Below are positions 1 to 7,428 of a stretch of DNA of 40,933 nt, in pieces. Location of the stretch: assembly GCA_903877125.1 (NCBI GenBank), contig CAIRCM010000021.1, positions 1 through 40,933 on the forward strand. The letters run 5' to 3'. Within the stretch, counting starts at the first letter, position 1, and every line of letters starts with the position of its first letter. The DNA comes from an uncultured Acetobacteraceae bacterium (GTDB lineage: Bacteria > Pseudomonadota > Alphaproteobacteria > Acetobacterales > Acetobacteraceae). A program made the translations under genes and the position numbers. The notes beneath the pieces were generated by a model, which worked only from the letters and a program-made list of their open reading frames with translations, was not told the origin of the DNA and did no database searches.

Positions 1-306
1 AGCGGAAGGGGTGTAGGTAATATTATGATAGAATTGACTTAATTGGACATTTGACGGTATTTTCCTCCCAACGTTTTTGCGTCGATCGATAATGCGGCAG
101 ATGGATAGAAGCCGGCATTTGACGATCAATTTCGATAGACGGCGATAGGAGAAATTTTCCAACGCTCGAAATTTTCCAATGAAATCAACAGCCCGAATTT
201 TTGACGGTATCGCTGACGGGAAAAGCGAGGCGGCTGGACAGATTTTTCAAATAAAAACAGACCCTTACGGGTCTGTTGAACAATTGAGTGGGAATAACCC
301 CAACCA
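1..306. other. AT-rich non-coding stretch with short direct repeats
   Basis: No convincing gene lies here. The stretch is clearly richer in A/T than the rest of the window. The motif TTTGACGGTAT occurs at 50-60 and 200-210, with a shorter relative (TTTGACG) at 118-124. GAAATTTTCCAA occurs twice, at 151-162 and 168-179. A promoter-like pair, TTGACT at 34-39 and TATTTT at 58-63 with an 18-nt spacer, is visible but drives no obvious gene. The composition and repeats suggest a remnant of a mobile element or a long regulatory region; which of these cannot be decided here because the window starts inside it. Confidence 0.5.
256..277 (-). terminator. Rho-independent terminator, leftward
   Basis: A 9-bp perfect stem (AACAGACCC with GGGTCTGTT) closes a 4-nt loop. 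Read on the minus strand the second arm is followed directly by a T-rich tract (TTTTTATTTG), which is the layout of an intrinsic terminator for leftward transcription. The nearest leftward gene is the SbtA-like gene, which ends about 490 bases upstream of it, so its real client is uncertain. Read rightward there is no T tract. Confidence 0.65.
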
Positions 307-543
307 ATGAGCCGCCCCGGCAACCAACGTTCGATCGAGCGCCGCGTCCGGCGGGTAGCGACCCGGCTTGGCCTGCACCTGATGATCGTCGATAAGCCGG
401 ACAAACATGTCCGCGCCCATGGCGGCTACATGCTGCGCGAGGCAGCGACAATGCGCATCATCTTCGGCAACAAAGACTACCCTTATTGCGCCGACATCGA
501 AGAAATCGCGGTATTCCTCGACGCCCAGGGGGAGACACCCTGA
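307..543 (+). CDS. small conserved hypothetical protein (78 aa)
   Basis: The 78-residue protein begins with a basic helix (residues about 8-22, rich in Arg) and continues into a short domain containing a GGYMLREAATMRIIFG stretch and an acidic C-terminal helix (DIEEIAVFLD). This pattern, a basic start, a strand motif with a central Gly-Tyr, and a final acidic helix, resembles small hypothetical proteins that are common in alphaproteobacteria and have no assigned function. The start codon is ATG; only a weak GTGGGA-like ribosome site precedes it at about 288-293. It stands alone, with the AT-rich stretch upstream and 223 bases without a recognisable gene downstream. The assignment as a real gene rests on the family-like pattern and is moderate. 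Confidence 0.55.
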   Translation: MSRPGNQRSIERRVRRVATRLGLHLMIVDKPDKHVRAHGGYMLREAATMRIIFGNKDYPYCADIEEIAVFLDAQGETP

Positions 544-766
544 TCGCCGGTCCCATCGTTCAACGAGACCGCCCGCGGCACCAAATGGCCCGAGGTGGCA
601 GGGGCGTGTGTCACGATAAGCTGGTCACGCGCTGGCACAATTGCGGCCAGCGTCGCGACCGGTCCGGCTGACCAACGCTTTCAACGCCGCGGCTCGTGAG
701 AGCAAGCGCATCAAGATATCGGCAAGGCAACGCAAGCTCGCGATAGCCGGTTTGCCTCGACGAGCG

Positions 767-1726
767 TCACCCCAACACCGTCCGCGCCACCCCAATATAA
801 ACTGGGATCCCGAGCAAAAGGTTGAATGGAAATGTAATTCCCAGCGACATCGTGAGCGGTATGGCAAGCCGCGCCTCCGGCAGCGCCATCCGCAATGCCG
901 CGGGAACCGCGATGTAGGAGGCCGAGGCTGCGAGCGTCATCAGAATTGCCGCGCCTCCAGCCGAAAGCCCAATCAGCCAGGCCAGCCCAAGCGCCAGGCT
1001 CGCGCCCACCACGGGGGAGCCCAGCGCGAACACCAGCAGCCCACCTCTCAGATACGCTCGCCCATCCCGCAACCCCCGCCCGGCGACAAGCCCCATTTCC
1101 AGCAGGAAGAGGCAGAGGAAGCCGGGGAACAGATCGACCAGGAAAGGCTTAACCGGGGCGGCCCCTTTTGCACTCACCACCGCGCCAATCACCAGCGCGC
1201 CCAGCAGCGTCAGCACGGACCCGTTCAGCAGTACCTCCCGCAGCGTGCCGCGCCGGTCGCCAGAGACGGTGCCGGCAAGCAGCAGCGCCGCAAGAATGGC
1301 CGGGGTTTCCATCGCGGCGGCAACCGCGACCATGAACCCCTCAACGCTCATGCCAACCTGCGCGAGCGCCCCGGTGGCAGCAGCGAATGTCACGGCTGAA
1401 ATCGAGCCATAATGTCCCGCGATCGCCGCCCGGTCGGTGCGCGGCAGCCGCGTCAGCGCCGCGAGGGCGGGAAAGGCCAGCAGCGGCATCAGGAAGGACA
1501 ACGCGCCCCCCGCCGCCAGCACCGCCGCCAACTGCCAGGTAATGCCGTGATGGGCAATTTCCAGCCCGCCGCGAAAGCCGATGGACATCATCAGATAGAG
1601 TGACAACAGCAGCGCCACCGGCTCCGGTACCGCCAGATCGGACCGGGCCAGCGCCGCACCCACCCCAATAACGAAGAACAGCACCGCCGGGGACAGTAAG
1701 TTTTGCATCGCGAGATCGAGAATCAT
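767..1726 (-). CDS. SbtA-like sodium-dependent bicarbonate permease family protein
   Basis: This 319-residue, very hydrophobic protein has about ten membrane segments and matches the SbtA/DUF897 family (PF05982), whose founding cyanobacterial member imports bicarbonate with sodium. Family-like signatures are GFRGGLEI near residue 50, GHYGSISAVTF near 105 and a SYIAVPAALRMALPEA stretch near 270, in the two inverted halves of the fold. Length is normal for the family. In heterotrophic proteobacteria the substrate is not established, so bicarbonate is an inference from homology. The gene is divergent from the LysR-type regulator starting at 1844, with 117 bases between the two starts that contain two inverted repeats, so control by that regulator is likely. 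No SbtB (PII-like) partner gene is seen nearby. Confidence 0.85.
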   Translation of the reverse strand: MILDLAMQNLLSPAVLFFVIGVGAALARSDLAVPEPVALLLSLYLMMSIGFRGGLEIAHHGITWQLAAVLAAGGALSFLMPLLAFPALAALTRLPRTDRAAIAGHYGSISAVTFAAATGALAQVGMSVEGFMVAVAAAMETPAILAALLLAGTVSGDRRGTLREVLLNGSVLTLLGALVIGAVVSAKGAAPVKPFLVDLFPGFLCLFLLEMGLVAGRGLRDGRAYLRGGLLVFALGSPVVGASLALGLAWLIGLSAGGAAILMTLAASASYIAVPAALRMALPEARLAIPLTMSLGITFPFNLLLGIPVYIGVARTVLG

Positions 1727-1782
1727 CCGAAAGTCTCCAATTTATAGCGCCGCACCGGGTCGCCTCGGTGGAGATAAGCGGC

Positions 1783-1798
1783 TTTCAAAATTATGAAA
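1783..1798. promoter_or_regulatory. candidate LysR-type operator (TTTCA-N6-TGAAA)
   Basis: A 16-bp inverted repeat, TTTCA-N6-TGAAA, lies between the divergent SbtA-like and LysR genes. It contains the T-N11-A spacing seen in LysR-type recognition sites and is AT-rich in an otherwise GC-rich region. Binding is inferred, not shown. Confidence 0.45.
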
Positions 1799-1807
1799 AA
1801 TTGATAA

Positions 1808-1833
1808 ATCAAACACTCATCATTGTGTTTGGT
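1808..1833. promoter_or_regulatory. second inverted repeat in the SbtA-like/LysR intergenic region
   Basis: ATCAAACAC (1808-1816) and GTGTTTGGT (1825-1833) form an inverted repeat with 8 of 9 pairs and an 8-nt spacer, ending 10 bases before the LysR start codon. Placement directly over the expected start region suggests an autoregulatory or activation half-site of the LysR regulator. Confidence 0.4.
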
Positions 1834-1843
1834 GATACTCCAC

Positions 1844-2707
1844 ATGCCCCGCCCATTGGTCACACTCGATCTCGATCTCGTCCGCGCCTTTGTCACCATC
1901 GCCACCCTTGGGCAGTTTACCCAGGCGGCGCTGCGGCTCGGGCGGCAGCAATCAACCATTTCCCTCCAGCTCGCCCGGCTGGAGACGGCGCTGGACACAC
2001 GGTTGCTTGAACGCTCCCCGCGCGCCGTGCGGCTCACGCTGGAGGGGGCGCGGTTTCTGCCCCATGCGCAGCGCCTGCTGGCGTTGAACGATGCGGCCGT
2101 GGCGGAGCTTTCCGAACCGGCCATGGTGGGCAGTGTGCGTCTTGGCACGCCCGAGGATTTCGCCACCACGCATTTGCCTCAGGTGCTCGCCCGCTTCGTG
2201 CAGGCCTACCCGGCGGTGGCTCTGGAGGTGACGTGCGACCTGACGTTGAACCTGCTGGAAGGCTTCCGCGAGGGCCAGTTCGACCTGGTGTTGGCCAAGC
2301 GTGAGCCGGCGGCACGGGCAACGCGCGAGGGACTGAAGGTCTGGCAAGAGGCGCTGGTTTGGGTGTCCGGCGCCGCCGAGGCCGGCCTGGGAGACGGCCC
2401 GGTGCGGTTGGTCGTCTCGCCCGAGCCCTGCGTATATCGCAAGCGCGCCACCCAGGCGTTGGACCGGGCCGGGATGCCATGGCGCATCGCCTATACCTGC
2501 GGCGCCCTGTCAGGCGCAATTGCCGCTGTGAAGGCTGGGCTCGGCGTGGCGGTGCTGCCGCGCGACATGGTGCCGGACGGGCTGCATGTCCGCGGCGCGG
2601 CCGAGCTGCCCGCGCTGCAAGACACCGAAATCGCCCTGCTGGACCACGGCGCGCTCAGTCTGCCTGCCCGGCGCTTGAAGGAGCATATCGCCCGCTCGCT
2701 CGGGTAG
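1844..2707 (+). CDS. LysR-family transcriptional regulator
   Basis: The 287-residue product has the N-terminal winged helix-turn-helix of LysR regulators (residues about 6-65, with TLGQFTQAALRLGRQQSTIS as the recognition region) followed by a periplasmic-binding-protein-like effector domain (about 90-285). I chose the ATG at 1844 because the protein then begins MPRPLVTLDLDLVRAF, the usual LysR opening; a TTG at 1823 would add seven unlikely residues. It is divergent from the SbtA-like permease gene, the classical arrangement for a LysR regulator and its target, and the shared intergenic region carries two inverted repeats. The effector is unknown. The C-terminal half is typical in length, with no damage visible. 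Confidence 0.9.
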   Translation: MPRPLVTLDLDLVRAFVTIATLGQFTQAALRLGRQQSTISLQLARLETALDTRLLERSPRAVRLTLEGARFLPHAQRLLALNDAAVAELSEPAMVGSVRLGTPEDFATTHLPQVLARFVQAYPAVALEVTCDLTLNLLEGFREGQFDLVLAKREPAARATREGLKVWQEALVWVSGAAEAGLGDGPVRLVVSPEPCVYRKRATQALDRAGMPWRIAYTCGALSGAIAAVKAGLGVAVLPRDMVPDGLHVRGAAELPALQDTEIALLDHGALSLPARRLKEHIARSLG

Positions 2708-2956
2708 GGCGAAAATGCGGCGAGGAAGGCGCTGGGTCGCTCGCCTACGCGGCATGTCGCGGTCTGCCGTCATTGTTTTTAACGCCGATGGAATGTGGCA
2801 CGCGCATCACCAAGTAAGGGCTTCTGACATCTTCGTGCGGCGGTCGTGGGCAATTGGTAAAAGCCGTTTTTTCTCCCTCGCCCGCCACGCGTTGTCCGAG
2901 GCGGAAATGTTCGTGCGGGAGGTGCTTTGGCGCACCTACCGGAAGGGCTGGCTGAC

Positions 2957-4492
2957 ATGGCGCGTTCCCTGAACATTGTCTGGTTCAAGCGGGACCTGCG
3001 GGTCATGGATCATCGGCCTCTGACCATGGCGATCGAGGCGGGCCCGGTCTTGCCGCTTTACATCGCCGAGCCCGATCTTTGGGCGCAACCTGACGCTTCG
3101 GCGCGGCAATGGGACTTTGCAGCCGAGAGTCTTGCTGAATTGCAGGTGGCGCTGGCCGCCCTGGGACAGCCCCTTTGCGTGATGGTCGGCGATGCCGTGC
3201 CGATATTTCAGCGGCTGCATCGAAGCCACGGCATAGCGGCATTGTGGAGCCACGAGGAGACCGGCAATGGTTGGACCTACGCCCGAGACCTCTCGGTGGC
3301 GGCCTGGGCGAGGGGCGCCGAGGTGCCATGGCATGAGTCGCGGCAGTTCGGCGTGATCCGCCGCCTGAAATCCCGCAACGGTTGGGCGAAGGCATGGGAC
3401 CGCGACATGGCCGAGGCGTTGACGCCGGCACCGGAGGCGCTTGCCCCCATCGATGGCGACTGGCCGACCACGATCCCCACGGCGGCCGCGCTTGGACTCG
3501 CGCCCGACCCTTGCCCTTTTCGTCAGCCGGGCGGGCGTGCGCAGGGCCTCGCGACACTCAGAAGCTTTCTCGCCGAACGTGGTCGCGATTATCGCTACCG
3601 GATGTCCAGTCCGGTCACGGCTTTCGAGGCGAGTTCCCGCCTGTCGCCGCATTTGACCTGGGGCACCATATCCATGCTCGAAGTGGCCCAGGCGAGCTGG
3701 GCACGGATGCGTGCGTTGAAACTGTCGGACGATCCCGATGCAGGGTCCTGGCGGGCCTCGCTGATCTCATTCGCCGGTCGTCAGCATTGGCATTGTCACT
3801 TCATGCAAAAGCTGGAGGATGAGCCGCGGATCGAGTTCGAGAATCTCCATCGCGTTTACGACGGGCTGCGGCCCTATGTTGCCGATTCAGAACATCTGGC
3901 GGCTTGGAGCGAGGGGGTCACGGGGTTTCCGTTCGTCGACGCGTGTATGCGGGCGCTCAATCGGCATGGTTGGATCAATTTCCGCATGCGGGCAATGCTG
4001 ATGTCGTTCGCCAGTTATCATCTATGGCTGCCCTGGCGTGAAACCGGGCTGCATCTGGCGCGCAAGTTTGTCGATTATGAACCGGGCATCCACTGGTCGC
4101 AGGTGCAGATGCAGTCGGGGACGACCGGCATCAACACCATGCGGGTCTACAACCCGGTCAAACAGGGTTTGGACCAGGATCCAACGGGCTGTTTCGTGCG
4201 CGCATTCGTGCCGGAGCTGGATGGTCTGCCGGCTGCCTTTATTCACGAACCCTGGCTTTATCCTGGCGCTTCTGATCTGGCCTATCCGTCGCCGATCGTA
4301 GACCATGCTCAGGCGGGGCGGGCCGCGCGGGAGGCGCTTCATGCGGCACGCAAGGGCGCGGATCACCAACAGGCCGCAGCGGCAATCGCCGCCAAGCACG
4401 GGAGCCGCAAGGCCGGCATTCCCATGACCGGCCGCAAGCGGGCCTCGGCGAGCAAGCCGGATGTCGATACGCAATTCTCATTGGATATCTGA
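2957..4492 (+). CDS. photolyase/cryptochrome family flavoprotein, non-canonical clade
   Basis: The 511-residue protein has the N-terminal antenna-binding Rossmann domain (NIVWFKRDLRVMDHRPL, residues about 6-22) and the C-terminal FAD-binding helical domain (EGVTGFPFVDACMRAL near 320, MRVYNPVKQG near 396, FVPELDGLP near 415). Family members repair UV photoproducts with blue light or act as light sensors. By hand alignment to E. coli Phr, active-site Asn341 is Phe here (GWINFRMRAM) and the Asn378 position near FAD N5 is Pro (YEPGIHWSQ), so CPD repair cannot be assumed. The C-terminus is Lys/Arg-rich. I chose ATG 2957, nine bases after GGAAGGG; an in-frame upstream start at 2927 lacks such a site. 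The stop overlaps the next start by one base (TGATG), indicating translational coupling to the Fe-S photolyase. Confidence 0.9.
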   Translation: MARSLNIVWFKRDLRVMDHRPLTMAIEAGPVLPLYIAEPDLWAQPDASARQWDFAAESLAELQVALAALGQPLCVMVGDAVPIFQRLHRSHGIAALWSHEETGNGWTYARDLSVAAWARGAEVPWHESRQFGVIRRLKSRNGWAKAWDRDMAEALTPAPEALAPIDGDWPTTIPTAAALGLAPDPCPFRQPGGRAQGLATLRSFLAERGRDYRYRMSSPVTAFEASSRLSPHLTWGTISMLEVAQASWARMRALKLSDDPDAGSWRASLISFAGRQHWHCHFMQKLEDEPRIEFENLHRVYDGLRPYVADSEHLAAWSEGVTGFPFVDACMRALNRHGWINFRMRAMLMSFASYHLWLPWRETGLHLARKFVDYEPGIHWSQVQMQSGTTGINTMRVYNPVKQGLDQDPTGCFVRAFVPELDGLPAAFIHEPWLYPGASDLAYPSPIVDHAQAGRAAREALHAARKGADHQQAAAAIAAKHGSRKAGIPMTGRKRASASKPDVDTQFSLDI

Positions 4493-5700
4493 TGGCCGGT
4501 GTTCGCAATCTGATCTTTGTTCTTGGCGATCAACTGACGCCGGGGCTTTCCAGTCTCGCGGCGGGCGACCCGACGCGCGACGTCGTGCTGATGGCAGAGT
4601 TGCATAACGAGGCGACTTCGGTGCGCCATCACAAGAAAAAGCTTGTCTTCATTTTTTCGGCGATGCGTCACTTTGCCGGGGAGCTTCGCGCTGGCGGTTG
4701 GACGGTCGATTATGCGCCGCTTGGATCGGCGGACGGGCGGGCGGGTTTCACCGATCGGCTTGCCCAGGCCATCAGCGAATACCGGCCTGCGCGGGTTGTG
4801 GTGACCGAGGCGTCCGAATGGCGTGTGTCGCAGGAGATCGCGCGCTGGGGGGCGCGGTTTTCCATTCCTGTCGATGTCCTACCGGATTGCCGATTTTTAT
4901 GCTCAATCGATACGTTCCGGGCATGGGCGGGGGGACGGAAGCAACTTCGGATGGAATATTTCTATCGCGAGATGCGTCGCCGGACGGGGCTTTTGATGGA
5001 CGGCGATCAACCGGTTGGTGGCAAGTGGAATTTCGACAGTGAGAACCGCAAGGCCGCTGGCACCGATCTTTTCATGCCCAGGCCGGAGGCGTTCGCGCCC
5101 GACGCCATCACCCGCGAGGTCATCGACCTGGTCAAAGCGCGCTTTGGCAATCACTTTGGCGATCCGGCCCCGTTCCGGTTCGCGGTCACGCGCGTCGACG
5201 CGCAGGCGGCTTTCACGGCCTTCATCGACCGGGCGCTGCCGCGGTTCGGCGACTACCAGGACGCCATGTTGGTGGGCGAGCCGTTCCTCTACCACGCTGT
5301 CATTTCGCAGTACCTCAACTGCGGGCTGCTCGATGCCATGTCGGTCTGCCGGGGGGCCGAAGCGGCGTATCGTGCCGGCAAAGCGCCGCTCAACGCTGTT
5401 GAGGGTTTCATCCGCCAGATCATCGGGTGGCGAGAATATGTGCGCGGCATCTACTGGCTGAAGATGCCAGGTTACGAGCGGAGCAATTTCTTCGGCCATA
5501 CGCGGCCGCTGCCGGATTTCTACTGGACAGGCGAGACCGACATGGCCTGCGTCAAGGCGGTGGTGCGCCAGACCAGGGAGGAGGCTTACGCGCATCACAT
5601 TCAGCGGCTTATGGTCACCGGCAACTTCGCCATGCTGGCCGGTATCGATCCCTTCGCGCTGCATGAATGGTATCTGAGCGTCTACGCCGATGCCTTCTAA
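4492..5700 (+). CDS. Fe-S photolyase (CryB/PhrB type), N-terminal part ended by an in-frame TAA
   Basis: This reading frame encodes residues 1-402 of a prokaryotic (6-4) photolyase of the FeS-BCP family (PF04244), whose members carry FAD, a ribityllumazine antenna and a [4Fe-4S] cluster. The start NLIFVLGDQLTP and the catalytic-domain stretches EYFYREMRRRTG, EGFIRQIIGWREYVRGIYW and MVTGNFAMLAGIDP are typical. The frame ends ...LSVYADAF-TAA and goes on, without shift, as WVELPNT at 5701. Relatives have Glu at the stop position (GAA), so one G-to-T change explains the break. Of the four cluster cysteines known in Agrobacterium PhrB, only the first (Cys353 here) is upstream of the stop. The fragment therefore lacks the cluster and part of the FAD domain and is probably inactive, unless the stop is a sequencing error or is read through. 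Confidence 0.88.
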   Translation: MAGVRNLIFVLGDQLTPGLSSLAAGDPTRDVVLMAELHNEATSVRHHKKKLVFIFSAMRHFAGELRAGGWTVDYAPLGSADGRAGFTDRLAQAISEYRPARVVVTEASEWRVSQEIARWGARFSIPVDVLPDCRFLCSIDTFRAWAGGRKQLRMEYFYREMRRRTGLLMDGDQPVGGKWNFDSENRKAAGTDLFMPRPEAFAPDAITREVIDLVKARFGNHFGDPAPFRFAVTRVDAQAAFTAFIDRALPRFGDYQDAMLVGEPFLYHAVISQYLNCGLLDAMSVCRGAEAAYRAGKAPLNAVEGFIRQIIGWREYVRGIYWLKMPGYERSNFFGHTRPLPDFYWTGETDMACVKAVVRQTREEAYAHHIQRLMVTGNFAMLAGIDPFALHEWYLSVYADAF

Positions 5701-5703
5701 TGG

Positions 5704-6021
5704 GTGGAGTTGCCGAATACGGTTGGGATGAGCCAGTTTGCCGATGGCGGCTTATTGGCCTCCAAGCCTTATGCCGCGAGCGGGGCTTATATCAATCGGA
5801 TGTCCAACTATTGTTCGTCATGCCGCTTCGACGTGAAGCAGCGGACCGGGCCACGGGCCTGTCCGTTCAATGCGTTGTATTGGGATTTTATCGCGCGGCA
5901 CCGCGATGCGTTTCGCGGTCATGCCAGGATGGCGCAGATGGTGCGCACGTACGACAAGTTCGCACCTGACGAGCAACGGCGCATCGGCGAAAGCGCGGCG
6001 CGTCTTCTGGCCGGACCATGA
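5704..6021 (+). pseudogene. Fe-S photolyase, C-terminal part downstream of the premature stop
   Basis: This is the continuation, in the same frame, of the gene starting at 4492. It holds the SKPYAASGAYINRM segment of the FAD domain and the cluster cysteines at residues 441, 444 and 457 of the uninterrupted protein (YCSSC and RACPF). With the stop removed, the total length is 509 residues, matching the roughly 510 of the family, so nothing else is missing. A GTG at 5704, three bases after the TAA, could allow re-initiation, but the fragment has no ribosome site of its own. Its TGA overlaps the ATG of the DUF2256 gene (ATGA). The lack of further damage argues for a recent mutation or a base-call error. 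Confidence 0.85.
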
Positions 6022-6188
6022 CGGACAAGCGCCGCATCAAGTCCAACCTGCCGGAAAAGATATGCGCTGCCTGTGGGCGGCCTTTTGCATGGCGCAAGAA
6101 ATGGGCGCGGGACTGGGAGGCCGTCAAAACCTGTTCCGAACGCTGCAAGGGCGTGCTGCGCCGGAACAATCGCACGACCCCGACCTGA
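6018..6188 (+). CDS. DUF2256 family zinc-ribbon protein (56 aa)
   Basis: Translation from the ATG at 6018 gives a 56-residue basic protein with LPEKICAACGRPFAWRKKWA followed by TCSERCKGVLRRN. Cys16, Cys19, Cys39 and Cys43 form a C-x2-C...C-x3-C zinc-binding pattern. The P-F-x-W-R-K-K-W core is the hallmark of DUF2256, a family often found next to cryptochrome/photolyase genes and of unknown biochemical role. The start overlaps the stop of the Fe-S photolyase gene by ATGA, so the two are co-translated. The neighbourhood suggests an accessory role in light-dependent repair, perhaps in DNA or cofactor handling; that is inference. Confidence 0.88.
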   Translation: MTDKRRIKSNLPEKICAACGRPFAWRKKWARDWEAVKTCSERCKGVLRRNNRTTPT

Positions 6189-6360
6189 CGATAGCGGTTG
6201 TGCTTGGGTGCGATGGGGCGACGGACCGGTCCACGACTGTCTGGCTTTTGGTCTGGCGGTTCGCACATGACGGGTTTGAAATTCAGATTGCCGCTCGATC
6301 GCTCTGACCTGTCACCGAAGCTTCACACCCTGCCTCGCGGCGGCCGCTAAAAACGGTGCG

Positions 6361-7428
6361 ATGGAACCTCTCGCCCTCCGAATGCGCGGCCCGGTCGTGC
6401 GTCTGCGCGATCTGTCGAAATCGTTCGGAGCCGCGCCGGTTCTGGATGCGTTGAATCTCGATATCCCGGCGGGCGGGTTGACCGTGTTGCTGGGCGGTTC
6501 AGGTTGCGGCAAGACCACCTGCCTGCGACTGATCGCCGGGCTGGAAACGCCGACCTCGGGTAGCGTCTCGATTGGCACTCGCGACGTCACCGCTTTGCCT
6601 CCCGCGGCGCGCGGGGTCGCGATGGTGTTCCAGTCCTACGCGCTTTTTCCGCATCTCTCGGCGGGCGAGAATATCGTATTCGGCTTGCGCGCCCGCGGTG
6701 TTCCGCGTGCTGAACGGGACCGCCGGCTCAGCCGCGCGGCCGATATGCTGGGCCTTACGGGGATGTTGGACCGCAAACCGTCCCAACTGTCGGGCGGGCA
6801 GCAGCAGCGCGTTGCGCTGGGGCGCACGATCGTCAACGAAGCGCCGGTCTGCCTGATGGACGAGCCGCTGTCGAACCTCGATGCCCAGTTGCGCGCGGAA
6901 ATGCGGCGGGAACTGGTTTTGTTGCAGCGTCGCCTGGATTTGACCATGGTCTGTGTCACCCACGATCAGGCCGAGGCAATGAGCATGGCCGACCGCGTCG
7001 TGGTGATGCGCGCCGGCCGTGTCGAGCAGGAAGGCCCGCCGGCCGAAATCTACGACCGCCCCGCGACGACTTTCGTTGCCGGCTTCATTGGCGCACCGCC
7101 GATGAATCTGCTGCCGGCGTCCGTGTTCGGCGGCACCGCCGGGCTTGTCGCCGGCGTGCGCGCCGAGGTTCTTTCGCTTACGGCTTCGGGCCCGCGATTG
7201 CCGATGGTCGTTTCATATCGCGAATACCTTGGCGGCGACACAGTGCTGACCGGGTCGGTCCATGGCGCCCCGCTACAGGCCCGAATTGCCGGTACGATCG
7301 GCGCGGCGGCTGGGGACATCCTGCCGCTGTCCGCGCCACCTGGCGCCATCCATTGGTTCGATGCAGCCACGGGGCGTCGTGCCGAACAACCCATGCCTCT
7401 ATCGGAGAAAATACGATGTTCAGTCTGA
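6361..7428 (+). CDS. Ugp-type ABC transporter ATP-binding protein
   Basis: The 355-residue protein is an ABC ATPase of the UgpC/MalK class that powers uptake of glycerol-3-phosphate or sugars at the inner membrane. It shows Walker A (GGSGCGKTT, residues 45-53), the Q-loop (VFQSYALFPH), the LSGGQQQR signature, Walker B (CLMDEP), the D-loop SNLDAQ and the H-loop CVTHDQAEAMSMADR. A C-terminal TOBE-type regulatory domain follows from about residue 235, shorter and more diverged than in E. coli MalK. No clear ribosome site precedes ATG 6361; an in-frame ATG at 6382 is the alternative. The 3' end overlaps the binding-protein gene by 13 bases. It opens the four-gene importer operon 6361-10386. Confidence 0.9.
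   Translation: MEPLALRMRGPVVRLRDLSKSFGAAPVLDALNLDIPAGGLTVLLGGSGCGKTTCLRLIAGLETPTSGSVSIGTRDVTALPPAARGVAMVFQSYALFPHLSAGENIVFGLRARGVPRAERDRRLSRAADMLGLTGMLDRKPSQLSGGQQQRVALGRTIVNEAPVCLMDEPLSNLDAQLRAEMRRELVLLQRRLDLTMVCVTHDQAEAMSMADRVVVMRAGRVEQEGPPAEIYDRPATTFVAGFIGAPPMNLLPASVFGGTAGLVAGVRAEVLSLTASGPRLPMVVSYREYLGGDTVLTGSVHGAPLQARIAGTIGAAAGDILPLSAPPGAIHWFDAATGRRAEQPMPLSEKIRCSV

Noticed and set aside
544-766. Possible gene between the small hypothetical protein and the SbtA-like gene
   Set aside because: Only short, overlapping frames with Arg/Pro-rich translations; no motif or ribosome site.
2708-2956. Possible small genes between the LysR regulator and the photolyase
   Set aside because: Short frames on both strands have Arg-rich, untypical translations; the space more likely holds the promoter of the repair operon, though no clear promoter was found.
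5698-5700. Recoding of the TAA in the Fe-S photolyase gene
   Set aside because: TAA is not used for selenocysteine or pyrrolysine, and no special stem-loop was seen after it; mutation or read error is simpler.
6189-6360. Possible small gene between DUF2256 and the Ugp-type ATPase
   Set aside because: Open frames here are continuations of out-of-frame translations, without ribosome sites or family resemblance.
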